49,174 bases of DNA from an uncultured Bacteroides sp. (lineage in GTDB: Bacteria; Bacteroidota; Bacteroidia; Bacteroidales; Bacteroidaceae): the NCBI GenBank assembly GCA_900553815.1, contig USEY01000016.1, forward strand, positions 1-49,174. The letters are read 5' to 3'. Both the position numbers and the translations under genes were made by a program. Positions 37,594-45,946 of the stretch are shown piece after piece. How positions within the stretch are numbered: position 1 is the first letter of the stretch; each line of letters opens with the position of its first letter. Under the pieces are notes generated by a model, which was given only the letters and a program-made list of their open reading frames with translations, searched no databases and was not told where the DNA came from.

Positions 37594-37811
37594 CGATCAG
37601 CCGTATCTGTCGACTTTTTTGGCTCGCATTTATAACTTTTCCGGCTTTGTTTTCAACTTTTCTCACCAGACTTTTTTTGCTACTTATTCAAGTTTATGAT
37701 TGGCTCGATGGGATGTTATGAAGTCTGACATCCGATCGTCTGGCCCGCTTGGTTCAATGTTGGTTCTCTGTTTTTTTGATGTTTTATGGTGATAGTGAAG
37801 AAAAAAAGGTT

Positions 37812-37819
37812 TATCTTTG
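37812..37819 (+). promoter_or_regulatory. -7 element upstream of tmRNA
   Basis: TATCTTTG matches TAnnTTTG. It is about 140 bases before the mature tmRNA 5' end, so it would imply a long processed leader. A weaker TACTTTG lies nearer, at about 37939. Confidence 0.4.
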
Positions 37820-37961
37820 TGCCCATAACGAAGTTTGTAAGCGTTCTTTGAGAGAAAACGACTCAGCGAAAATCCGATTGGGCAGGCTGTTTAGAGTATG
37901 TGTAGTCCGTTGTGAGGCAATCAGAATGTGGCTTCTGTACTTTGGCTGCTGACGAAATATT

Positions 37962-38356
37962 GGGCTTGACTGGATTTGACAGCGGGTTGGAATGGTACGT
38001 AAGCATGCAGTGCGTGGTCGATTGGCACTATAATCCCAGTCTTCGAACTTTTATCTGGCAACGAAAATTATGCTCTCGCTGCTTAATCGAAGTACAGTAG
38101 ATTAGCTTTATTTCCACCACAGTGGTGGAAACGAGATGTCACTCAAAAGCTCTTGTTCCGAAGCGTTTGGTAAAGTGGCACAGCAAAATCGGGAATAGTC
38201 GGGGTTGAGTCTCGCGGCCCTGATGAAGTTTTAGAGACTAAGGCGTAGGTTGGTGGCTCTGGTCTTGCCTCCGCTCGAAAACTCAAGGCAGAGATAAGCA
38301 TGTAGAAAGCGTATGGTTTCCTCGTTTGGACGGGAGTTCGATTCTCCCCAGGTCCA
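37962..38356 (+). ncRNA. ssrA: Transfer-messenger RNA (tmRNA)
   Basis: Rescues stalled ribosomes by acting as tRNA-Ala and as a short mRNA that adds a degradation tag. The 5' end GGGCTTG pairs with CAGGTCC at 38349-38355 as the acceptor stem (with G-U pairs), and the next base, A, is the discriminator. The T arm is GGGAG-TTCGATT-CTCCC (about 38330-38347). The reading frame from 38057 encodes GNENYALAA followed by TAA (38084-38086), so the added tag is probably A-GNENYALAA. The familiar Bacteroidota core is intact, including TAAGCATGCAGT near the 5' end and GATAAGCATGTAGAAAGC near the 3' end. CCA is not encoded: the bases after the discriminator are CTT, so it must be added after transcription. 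Confidence 0.95.
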
Positions 38357-38407
38357 CTTGTAGGAATTTCGTTGAGTTCCTCTCATTCTTTTCTTCTACT
38401 TTGTTTG

Positions 38408-38462
38408 ACCGGGAGTGGGTAGGCCGTAGTTTTTGTGTGCTGTCCTTGACCCGGTTTTTTTA
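38408..38462 (+). terminator. Terminator of tmRNA
   Basis: ACCGGG (38408-38413) pairs with CCCGGT (38450-38455), then seven T. The loop is long, but the stem and T-run fit. Confidence 0.65.
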
Positions 38463-38610
38463 TTGAGTTATGTATGATGTCGCTTGAGATATAGCCTTGG
38501 CTATCAGGCGGAGCGAAACATCAGAAAAGACTTTGTTGACTGGTTGCTTGCCGAATAGGAAGTGATGATTGCTAAACGGTAAGCCGGAATCTTTTTCCAA
38601 GAATTAGAAT

Positions 38611-39663
38611 ATGGGGCGTATAGTTCTGTTTGTATGTCTGTTGAGCTGCCTGCTGGCGGCAGGATGTAATGGTGGTAAAGAGGCGAAAGTTTCGCCTTCG
38701 GAGTTTGTTGCCCCGTTGACAGACGAGGCCTATGCCGATACGCAGGCTGTTGTGCCTGTTCCTATCCCCGAAGCATTGGAAATAAAGCCGTTGACCGCCG
38801 AAGATATTCTCCTGACCAAAGACTTGCTTTACGATAAATATACGTTGGAGGATGTGTATCCTTATCAGGACACGGTGCGTTCCTTCAAGTGGGACGTTAT
38901 GCGCAAATGTCTGGCCTTCATCGAAAACATGCAGCACGATACGGTGAAGTGGGTGGTGTTGCAGAATTATAAGAATCTCAATCGCGAGGCCCCTCTGGTG
39001 CGCAGCTATGTGCGCAATGCTTACAAGCGGGTGGCCGATACACTGGGTGTGGAGCGCTATCAGTCTGTCCCTCTCTACTTGCTTACCGATACGTTGACCC
39101 CCGAACGTTATGGGCGCGATGGTACTATTGCCTACTTGCTGGGCCGTGAGGGTAGCTTCTGCCGCGTGTTGCCTGCTACGTTTGAAGAAGAGTGGCTGGT
39201 GCCCGAACGTTATCTGAAGCCTTTGGCCGACAGTACGTTGTTTCATCATGTCGTTTTTGTAGACCGTCGCGACCAGAATATATGCACGCTGGAATGGACA
39301 GGACGTGGCGAGTGGAAAATACGCAGCATGAATCCTGCCACGACGGGACGTCATGCGCCGCCCTATGCCCAAGAAACTCCGCTGGGCATGTACCTCATAC
39401 AGCAAAAGAAGACGCGCATGGTTTTCCTGAAAGACGGTTCAACGGCTACCGGAGGCTATGCCCCTTATGCCAGCCGCTTTACGAATGGAGCTTATATCCA
39501 CGGAGTGCCGGTCAATGTGCCCCGTACGGCCATGATAGAGTATAGCTGGTCGCTGGGCACTACGCCCCGCTCGCACATGTGTGTGCGCAATGCCACTTCG
39601 CACTCCAAGTTCATCTTCGACTGGGCGCCTACGGAGCAGGCTCTGGTGGTGGTGATAGAGTGA
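38611..39663 (+). CDS. L,D-transpeptidase (YkuD type), lipoprotein
   Basis: 350 aa with a lipobox LAAGC (Cys19). The C-terminal catalytic domain shows TPLGMYLIQQ near 273, FTNGAYIHGVPVN (active-site His), and SHMCVRNATSHSKFIFDW with the catalytic Cys at about residue 324, replacing the usual SxGCxR. L,D-transpeptidases cross-link peptidoglycan through 3-3 bonds or anchor proteins to it. The N-terminal 200 residues contain no repeat I recognise. The gene follows the tmRNA terminator; the next gene is a second L,D-transpeptidase from a different subfamily. Confidence 0.85.
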   Translation: MGRIVLFVCLLSCLLAAGCNGGKEAKVSPSEFVAPLTDEAYADTQAVVPVPIPEALEIKPLTAEDILLTKDLLYDKYTLEDVYPYQDTVRSFKWDVMRKCLAFIENMQHDTVKWVVLQNYKNLNREAPLVRSYVRNAYKRVADTLGVERYQSVPLYLLTDTLTPERYGRDGTIAYLLGREGSFCRVLPATFEEEWLVPERYLKPLADSTLFHHVVFVDRRDQNICTLEWTGRGEWKIRSMNPATTGRHAPPYAQETPLGMYLIQQKKTRMVFLKDGSTATGGYAPYASRFTNGAYIHGVPVNVPRTAMIEYSWSLGTTPRSHMCVRNATSHSKFIFDWAPTEQALVVVIE

Positions 39664-39722
39664 AATGCAGCAGAACTGTGTTTTTTAACTTTCAGTGTTA
39701 CAGGCTTTAGGATAGAAAGTCG

Positions 39723-39730
39723 TATTTTTG
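39723..39730 (+). promoter_or_regulatory. -7 element for the second L,D-transpeptidase
   Basis: TATTTTTG exactly matches TAnnTTTG, 27 bases before the chosen start codon. Confidence 0.6.
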
Positions 39731-39757
39731 CGCCCGTATTTTCCTTGTATCAGAGAT

Positions 39758-40462
39758 ATGATGTTACGATTCATTCTTTCATGCTGCCTGCTGATGTTTT
39801 CCGGCTTATTCTTCCGGAATGGCATCGTTGTGCGTCAGGTTCCGCTTCCGGCCAAAGTGTCGGAGTCTGATGCTTGTCGTGGCCTCTATCAGTCCATGCA
39901 GCTGGAAGGCGTTGTCAACTGGCAGGCTTTTCGGCTGGCTGTGACCGGCTATTATCGCATAGAGGGAAAACGCCGTGAGGTGCTGACGCTGATTGACTTT
40001 TCGCTGCCGTCTACGGCCAAGCGGCTTTTTGTGTTCGACATGGCGCAGCACCGGTTACTCTATTCGTCGGTAGTGGCTCATGGCAAGAACAGCGGTGAGA
40101 ACTATGCCACTTCCTTTTCCAATGAATATGGCTCCTACAAGAGTTCGTTGGGGTTCTACCTGACGGCATCCACCTATCAGGGGCGTAACGGCTACTCACT
40201 CATTCTCGACGGGTTGGAGAAGGGCATCAACGACCGTGCACGCGAGCGGGCCATTGTGGTACATGGGGCGGCATACGCCAACCCGTCTGTTGCCAGTCGT
40301 GGCGGGCGGTTGGGACGCAGTTTTGGTTGTCCTGCTTTGCCACAGGAGTTGTCGCGCCCCATCATTGATGCCATCAAAGGTGGCAGCGTGATGTACATTT
40401 ATGCAGATAAGCCCGAATATCTGGCTCAAAGCACGGTGCTGAAAGAGGGAACATCCCTCTGA
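39758..40462 (+). CDS. Murein L,D-transpeptidase catalytic domain family protein (YkuD_2)
   Basis: 234 aa from the ATG at 39758 (MMLRFILS, signal peptide or anchor). The open frame extends upstream, but only from a TTG that lies inside the promoter. Catalytic region: VVAHGKNSGENYATSFSNEYGSYKSSLGFY, AIVVHGAAYANPS (active His) and LGRSFGCPALP (active Cys). This is the YkuD_2 family, which differs from the upstream transpeptidase. Role in peptidoglycan modification is inferred from family; periplasmic. Confidence 0.87.
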   Translation: MMLRFILSCCLLMFSGLFFRNGIVVRQVPLPAKVSESDACRGLYQSMQLEGVVNWQAFRLAVTGYYRIEGKRREVLTLIDFSLPSTAKRLFVFDMAQHRLLYSSVVAHGKNSGENYATSFSNEYGSYKSSLGFYLTASTYQGRNGYSLILDGLEKGINDRARERAIVVHGAAYANPSVASRGGRLGRSFGCPALPQELSRPIIDAIKGGSVMYIYADKPEYLAQSTVLKEGTSL

Positions 40463-40503
40463 GCTATTTGACATAAATCAAGTCACCTGCCTGTCTTTTT
40501 TTC

Positions 40504-40511
40504 TAATTTTG
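40504..40511 (+). promoter_or_regulatory. -7 element of the MATE gene
   Basis: TAATTTTG, exact TAnnTTTG match, 26 bases before the start. An AGGAGG-like stretch (CAGGAGGAA) just before the ATG is one of the few clear ribosome binding sites in the window. Confidence 0.6.
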
Positions 40512-40537
40512 CACGCAGTTTCAGGAGGAATAAACAC

Positions 40538-41941
40538 ATGGCTAAGTCGGTGGAAATGACGGAAGGTCGTACCCTTCCGCAGATATTCTATTTCGCCCTT
40601 CCTTTGCTGATGGGCAATCTGTTGCAGCAGACTTATTCAATGGTCGATGCTGCCATCGTCGGTAAGTTCTTAGGCATTAATCCGCTGGCGGCAGTAGGCG
40701 CCAGCACGTCCGTCGTTTTTCTTATTCTGGGCTTCTGCAATGGTTGTTGCGGAGGCTTTGGCATTCCTGTGGCACAGAAGTTTGGTGCCCGCGACTATTC
40801 CACCATGCGGCGCTTTGTGGCGGTCAGTCTCAGGTTGGCTGCGGTCATGTCCGTGTCTTTGGCCGTCATCACCGCCTTGCTGTGCGCCTGGATACTTCAC
40901 CTGATACGTACGCCGGAGAACATCTTCGACGATGCCTACGCTTATCTGCTGGTTACCTTCATCGGCATTCCCTGCACCTTCTATTATAACCTGTTGTCCA
41001 GCATCATCCGTGCGTTGGGCGACAGCAAGACGCCTTTCTGGTTTCTGCTGTTTTCTACGGTACTTAACATCCTGCTCGACCTCTTCTGCATCCTTGTGTT
41101 GGGGTGGGGAGTGGCCGGTGCTGCCATTGCCACACTGATAGCCCAAGGCGTATCGGCTGTTTTGTGCTACATTTACATGATGCGCCACTTCGACATCTTG
41201 CGAACAACACTGTCCGAACGTCGTTATGACAGTAAGTTGGCCGGCACGCTGTTGTCCATCGGTGTACCGATGGGACTTCAGTTCTCCATCACTGCCATTG
41301 GCAGCATCATGCTTCAGAGTGCTAACAACGCGTTGGGTACGGCCTGTGTGGCAGCCTTCTCGGCGGCTATCCGCATCAAGATGTTCTTCATGTGTCCCTT
41401 CGAGAGCCTGGGCATTGCCATGGCCACCTTTGCCGGACAGAACTACGGTGCGGGCAAGCCCAAACGCATCTGGCAGGGAGTGAAGTCCAGTGTCCTGATG
41501 ATGATGATTTACTGGGTCTTTACTTTCTGCGTCCTCATGCCGGGTGCCCGTACGCTGGCCATGCTCTTTGTCGATGCGTCCGAGGTTGAGATTCTTAACG
41601 ATGCCGCCCTGTTCCTGCATGTGGCCGTCTGCTTCTTCCCTGTTTTGGGGTTGTTGTGCATCTTGCGCTACACCATTCAAGGGGCAGGCTTTACGAGCTT
41701 TGCCATGTTCTCGGGCGTGTCCGAGATGATAGCCCGCATCCTGGTCAGCTTGTTTGCCGTACCTGCCTGGGGATATGTAGCCGTTTGCTTCGGCGACCCT
41801 ACGGCCTGGCTGTTTGCCGATGCGTTCTTGATACCGGCCTTTGTCTATGTATATAATAAGGTGAAGAAGATACGTCCGGCTGTTAGTCCTATACAGGCTT
41901 CAGAGATAAAACAAAGCGAAAGAACCGGTTCAACTGTTTAA
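40538..41941 (+). CDS. MATE family efflux transporter
   Basis: 467 aa with about twelve membrane helices. Starts MTEGRTLPQIFYFALPLLMGNLLQQTYSMVDAAIVGKFLGINPLAAVGAST, the standard MATE opening; NLLSSIIRALGDSKTPFWFLLFSTVLNILLDLFCILVLGWGVAGAAIATLIAQ and GQNYGAGKPKRIWQG (second-half repeat) complete the pattern. It exports cationic or other compounds by sodium or proton exchange; the substrate is not evident. Noticeably more GC-rich than the GH3 gene that converges on it with 35 bases between stops. Confidence 0.93.
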   Translation: MAKSVEMTEGRTLPQIFYFALPLLMGNLLQQTYSMVDAAIVGKFLGINPLAAVGASTSVVFLILGFCNGCCGGFGIPVAQKFGARDYSTMRRFVAVSLRLAAVMSVSLAVITALLCAWILHLIRTPENIFDDAYAYLLVTFIGIPCTFYYNLLSSIIRALGDSKTPFWFLLFSTVLNILLDLFCILVLGWGVAGAAIATLIAQGVSAVLCYIYMMRHFDILRTTLSERRYDSKLAGTLLSIGVPMGLQFSITAIGSIMLQSANNALGTACVAAFSAAIRIKMFFMCPFESLGIAMATFAGQNYGAGKPKRIWQGVKSSVLMMMIYWVFTFCVLMPGARTLAMLFVDASEVEILNDAALFLHVAVCFFPVLGLLCILRYTIQGAGFTSFAMFSGVSEMIARILVSLFAVPAWGYVAVCFGDPTAWLFADAFLIPAFVYVYNKVKKIRPAVSPIQASEIKQSERTGSTV

Positions 41942-41976
41942 AGCTTTTTTAATGCAGTAACAATAAATGGTGTACC

Positions 41977-44481
41977 TTATAATGATAGCACTAATGCTTT
42001 GTACTTTGTTGTAAATACGACAGCTTTCTTATCTTTCAATGATATCTTAAATGGAATTTGCTTTTCTTCTCCTGGCATTAATTCATAATGTATTTGTTCA
42101 TCAGTTAGAATGCCATTGACGTACATTCCTATTTTACCGCTGTCCATTAATGTACCATTATTCTTTACAGAAACCCATAATGTCTTTTCTTCTTTTTCCA
42201 AGTCTGTTTCCACTTTGGCTATAGAGAGGTCGAAATCTGCGGCAAACTCATGGGTATAATTAAGTATGGTCGATAGGCCGGAATTGCTATCTTTATAACC
42301 TACGCTGTCTTTGATTCTATAATCTTCGGCTACATATTGTGGGCTTACACCACCAACACAAATCTTAAATTCACCTTTCTCTACTACACGATTCATACGG
42401 TCGTTGAGTAATGAAAGCTCGTAAGGCGTCAGTTCGAAAAATATTCTTTGAGATTCACCAGGTTGCAAATGAATTCGAGTAAAGTCTTTTAGTTCCGTTA
42501 TGCGTGTTTTAACGCTGGCATACATATCTGTTATGTAAAGTTGTACAACCTCGTCACCTTCACGTTGTCCCACATTCTTCACTGTAACTTGTACAAAGAC
42601 ATTACCATTAGCTTTCTCCGTTACGTTTAAGTCTGAATATTTGAAGGAAGTATAGCTTAAACCATAGCCAAAACGATAAAGAGGATAGTAAGTCATATCA
42701 GCATAGTTATAACGACGGCCGGATGTCTTGAAATTGTAGTAGAGTGGTAATTGGCCTACATGCCGTGGAAATGTCATCGGCAAACGTCCCGCAGGGTTGT
42801 ACTTTCCAAATAGTACGTCAGCCGTTGCTAAACCTCCTTCTTGCCCTGGAAGCCAGTTGACTAATATTGCTTTGCATAACTTGGAAACCTTGCTCAGATT
42901 GTAAGGGCGGCCTATCTGGCATACCAATACCACCGGTTTACCTGTGGCACATACGGCATCGAGTAAATCCAGTTGCTTGCCAGGAAGTTCCAAAGTTGCA
43001 CAATCGTAATTTTCTCCTGATGTTTTACGTACATTAGTAATGGTTTCACTGGTAGAACAATCGCCAAGTACCATGATTACCACATCTGCCCTTAATGCAG
43101 CTTTCACAGCTTTAGCAATGTTACTTGTGTCATCACCGGTAAATTCACAGCCTTTCTCATAAATGATTTCAGCCTGTTTTCCTACCGTTTCGTAAATGCC
43201 TGTAAGAACAGATTTCAACTGGTTGGGGCGAATTTTGGCAGTATAACTTCCAGGTTGCAGGTCATTAGCTCCTGGTCCTAATACAGCAATGGTTCTTGTT
43301 TGTTGTGATAATGGTAGAATGTTGTTTTTATTTTCGAGTAATACAATAGACTTACGGGCTGCTTGGCGTGCCATTTCTTTGTGACTGTCTGATTGCCAGC
43401 CTGGATACATCTTATTCCAGTTTAAAGGCTGGGTGTGATATTCTTTTTCAAACAACTTGTTACGGAACATCATGCTTAGCATGGAACGACATACGTTGTT
43501 CAAATTCTCCATATTAAGGCGACCATCTATGGCAGCTTGGATAACTTCCGGGTCATTGTAGGTGTCACCACAGTTAGTAGCGATGCCAGCAGCCAATGCC
43601 TGGTTGGCAGCTTCAATTTTATCTTTCGCTGTATAGTGTTTACGGGAAGTAAGATGGCCGATGGCAAAACAATCGCTGACGATGAAGCCATTAAAACCCC
43701 ATTCTTCACGAAGAATGTGTTGTAATAGTTCCTTATTCTTGGCAATGGGAACACCTAAGAAATCGGAATAAGCCATCATAATGGATTGGCAATTGTACGT
43801 ACGAATTACGTGACGGAATGGCACCAAATGTATCTCGCGCATTTCACGTTCGGATAGACCTATATCATGTGAGTCGCGTCCGCCTAAGGGTGCACCATGA
43901 CCACCAAAATGCTTTGGAGTGGCAAACAATCCTCTGGATTGATAGCCTTTGATCCATGCACCACCAATCTTGGATACCAATACAGGATCTTCTCCGTATG
44001 TTTCCTCACAACGTCCCCAGCGGGCATCTTGTGCCACATCCAATACTGGAGACCAAGCTTGCATTACGCCTGCTGCAATACATTCATCACCGATGACCTT
44101 GGCAACAGCCTCAGTTAGTTCCTTGTCGAATGTGGCACCCATGGCTATGCTCGTTGGGAAGATAGTAGCACCACTACCGTATGAGAAACCATGTACGGCC
44201 TCTACCTTAGTGATAGGTGGCACATGCAAGTGTGGTATACCAGAGATGCCCCATCCTTCTCGGATAAGTTCCATCTTATCTTTTGGCGTCATGATGGACA
44301 GCAAACATTCTACCCGCTCCTCAACCGAAAGGGCCGGATTCATATACGGTAATGATGTCTTATTTTCTCTGTTGGTAAATTGGGATTCTACTTTTAGCGA
44401 GTCTGTGGCAGGTTGCTGTGCTAAGCTACTTATGCTATACAATATGGCAACTCCATACAATAAGCGTTGTTTAAGTTTCAT
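41977..44481 (-). CDS. GH3 beta-glucosidase/xylosidase-type enzyme, AT-rich
   Basis: 834 aa with a signal peptide (about 1-21). The GH3 core runs about 50-700: EETYGEDPVLVSKIGGAWIKGYQSRGLFATPKHFGGHG near 159, the nucleophile Asp270 in GFIVSDCFAI (Cys where Trp or Ser is usual), VIMVLGDCSTSET in the second domain, and a fibronectin-III-like part (EVVQLYITDMYASVKTRITELKDFTRIHLQPGE). An additional C-terminal domain of about 110 residues (FDLSIAKVETDLEKEEKTLWVSVKNNGTLMDSGKIGMYVNG) resembles a CARDB-type domain. Base composition is far lower in GC than both neighbours: a hand count of 42001-42060 gives 17 G+C of 60. That suggests recent acquisition. The enzyme's sugar specificity cannot be read. 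Confidence 0.9.
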   Translation of the reverse strand: MKLKQRLLYGVAILYSISSLAQQPATDSLKVESQFTNRENKTSLPYMNPALSVEERVECLLSIMTPKDKMELIREGWGISGIPHLHVPPITKVEAVHGFSYGSGATIFPTSIAMGATFDKELTEAVAKVIGDECIAAGVMQAWSPVLDVAQDARWGRCEETYGEDPVLVSKIGGAWIKGYQSRGLFATPKHFGGHGAPLGGRDSHDIGLSEREMREIHLVPFRHVIRTYNCQSIMMAYSDFLGVPIAKNKELLQHILREEWGFNGFIVSDCFAIGHLTSRKHYTAKDKIEAANQALAAGIATNCGDTYNDPEVIQAAIDGRLNMENLNNVCRSMLSMMFRNKLFEKEYHTQPLNWNKMYPGWQSDSHKEMARQAARKSIVLLENKNNILPLSQQTRTIAVLGPGANDLQPGSYTAKIRPNQLKSVLTGIYETVGKQAEIIYEKGCEFTGDDTSNIAKAVKAALRADVVIMVLGDCSTSETITNVRKTSGENYDCATLELPGKQLDLLDAVCATGKPVVLVCQIGRPYNLSKVSKLCKAILVNWLPGQEGGLATADVLFGKYNPAGRLPMTFPRHVGQLPLYYNFKTSGRRYNYADMTYYPLYRFGYGLSYTSFKYSDLNVTEKANGNVFVQVTVKNVGQREGDEVVQLYITDMYASVKTRITELKDFTRIHLQPGESQRIFFELTPYELSLLNDRMNRVVEKGEFKICVGGVSPQYVAEDYRIKDSVGYKDSNSGLSTILNYTHEFAADFDLSIAKVETDLEKEEKTLWVSVKNNGTLMDSGKIGMYVNGILTDEQIHYELMPGEEKQIPFKISLKDKKAVVFTTKYKALVLSL

Positions 44482-44783
44482 TGCAGATTGGTATTAGTTA
44501 GTTTCTTTAAAGCAAATATGAGGTATATATTATCACTTATGCTAAAGAAATGTTTCATTAACTAGTAAGTTTGATTCATGAAATAATAATCGCTTTGATA
44601 GTAACAATATTGCTATTGGCATCATTTGTTTTGTTTAATTATTCTCATTGGGGTTAATAGAAATACTTTTTTAATGGTTATTATTAGTATAGTGTTATAA
44701 TTTATCAAGTTCTTGGCAATATGTATCGGACATGCAAAATATTTCAGTAAGTTTACGTTCTTTTTTATTGGGAAGGGATAAAG
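44482..44783. other. AT-rich intergenic space between the GH3 gene and dinB
   Basis: Very AT-rich, continuing the composition of the GH3 gene. Weak promoter-like strings include CATATTTG on the minus strand (44513-44520) and TAAGTTTG on the plus strand (44566-44573), neither with a -33. I see no repeat or RNA. Confidence 0.5.
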
Positions 44784-45878
44784 ATGAGCGAACGTAAAAT
44801 CATACACATAGACATGGATGCTTTCTACGCCTCCGTGGAGCAGCGCGACAATCCTGAGCTGCGTGGCAAGCCCATAGCAGTGGGCCATGCCGAGGAGAGG
44901 GGAGTAGTGGCAGCTGCCAGCTACGAGGCACGGCGGTTTGGTGTGCGGTCGGCCATGTCGTCGCAGAAGGCCAAGCGCCTGTGCCCGCAGCTCATCTTCG
45001 TACCCGGCCGTATGGATGTCTATAAGGCCGTTTCACGGCAGATACATGAAATATTCCATGAATATACAGACCTCATCGAACCCATCTCGCTCGATGAGGC
45101 TTTCCTCGATGTGACCGACAACAAGCCCGGCATACCACTGGCTGTGGACATTGCACGCGAGATAAAGCGGCGCATACGTCAGGAGCTGAACCTCGTGGCC
45201 TCGGCCGGTGTGTCCTACAACAAGTTTCTGGCAAAGATAGCTTCCGACTATCGCAAACCCGATGGACTGTGCACCATTCACCCTGACCAGGCACTCGATT
45301 TCATTGCCCGCCTGCCCATCGAGAGCTTTTGGGGCGTAGGTCCTGTCACCGCCAAGCGCATGCATCTGCTGGGTATACACAACGGTGCACAACTGCGTGC
45401 CCGTTCGCTGGAGATGCTGACGCATGAGTTTGGCAAAGTGGGAGCGGTGTACTATGACTTTGCACGTGGCATAGACGAGCGGCCGGTTGAGGCGGTGCGC
45501 ATACGCAAGTCCATTGGCTGTGAGCATACACTGAAGAAGGATATCAACCGCACTTCCTCAGTCATCATTGAGCTCTATCATGTGGCAGTGGAACTGGTGA
45601 ACCGCCTCCAAGCGAAAGACTTTCGGGGCAATACGCTGACGTTGAAGATTAAGTTTCATGATTTCCGCCAGATAACACGCAGCATTACCCAAGGGCAGGA
45701 ACTGACGGAACTGGCGGTCATCCTCCCCCTGGCCAAGCAGTTGCTCCGCGAGGTGGACTATGAGGAGCATCCCATCAGGCTTATAGGCCTGTCCGTATCC
45801 AACCCGCGTGAGGAAGATGCCGGACGTCATGGCCTGTGGGAGCAGCTGAGCTTCGAGTTTGCCGACTGGGACGACTAA
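44784..45878 (+). CDS. dinB: DNA polymerase IV (Y-family)
   Basis: Translesion polymerase, 364 aa. Catalytic metal ligands are Asp10 (IHIDMDAFY) and Asp104/Glu105 (ISLDEAFLDV); the steric gate corresponds to Tyr15. Further blocks are the fingers YEARRFGVRSAMSSQKAKRLCP, the thumb GVGPVTAKRMHLLGI, and the little-finger domain RKSIGCEHTLKKDI. A QLSFEF string near the C-terminus is a plausible sliding-clamp motif. GC-rich relative to the GH3 gene alongside (33 G+C of 60 at 45181-45240). No SOS box can be claimed. Confidence 0.94.
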   Translation: MSERKIIHIDMDAFYASVEQRDNPELRGKPIAVGHAEERGVVAAASYEARRFGVRSAMSSQKAKRLCPQLIFVPGRMDVYKAVSRQIHEIFHEYTDLIEPISLDEAFLDVTDNKPGIPLAVDIAREIKRRIRQELNLVASAGVSYNKFLAKIASDYRKPDGLCTIHPDQALDFIARLPIESFWGVGPVTAKRMHLLGIHNGAQLRARSLEMLTHEFGKVGAVYYDFARGIDERPVEAVRIRKSIGCEHTLKKDINRTSSVIIELYHVAVELVNRLQAKDFRGNTLTLKIKFHDFRQITRSITQGQELTELAVILPLAKQLLREVDYEEHPIRLIGLSVSNPREEDAGRHGLWEQLSFEFADWDD

Positions 45879-45946
45879 AGCTGAAGGGCGGACTATTGGC
45901 TTTTGTGTAGGCTATGCCCGTTAGAACAGGGGCAGTGGCCCACTCT

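Larger units (their letters stand above)
37185..37961. other. 777-bp gene-free space between the GH3-lactonase gene and tmRNA
   Basis: Contains the GH3 promoter, dyad array 4 (37510-37593), the 12-mer AGCCGTATCTGT at 37599-37610 and a -7 element TATCTTTG at 37812-37819. The 37820-37961 stretch is not AT-rich like most intergenic DNA here and may be transcribed as a leader of the tmRNA precursor or a separate small RNA. No protein gene is supported. Confidence 0.65.

Noticed and set aside
38310..38360. A tRNA gene with TTCGATT T-loop
   Set aside because: It is the T arm of tmRNA; no D arm or anticodon arm of a normal tRNA precedes it.
40670..41680. 336-residue frame opposite the MATE gene
   Set aside because: Antisense shadow, extremely rich in His, Gln and Asp.
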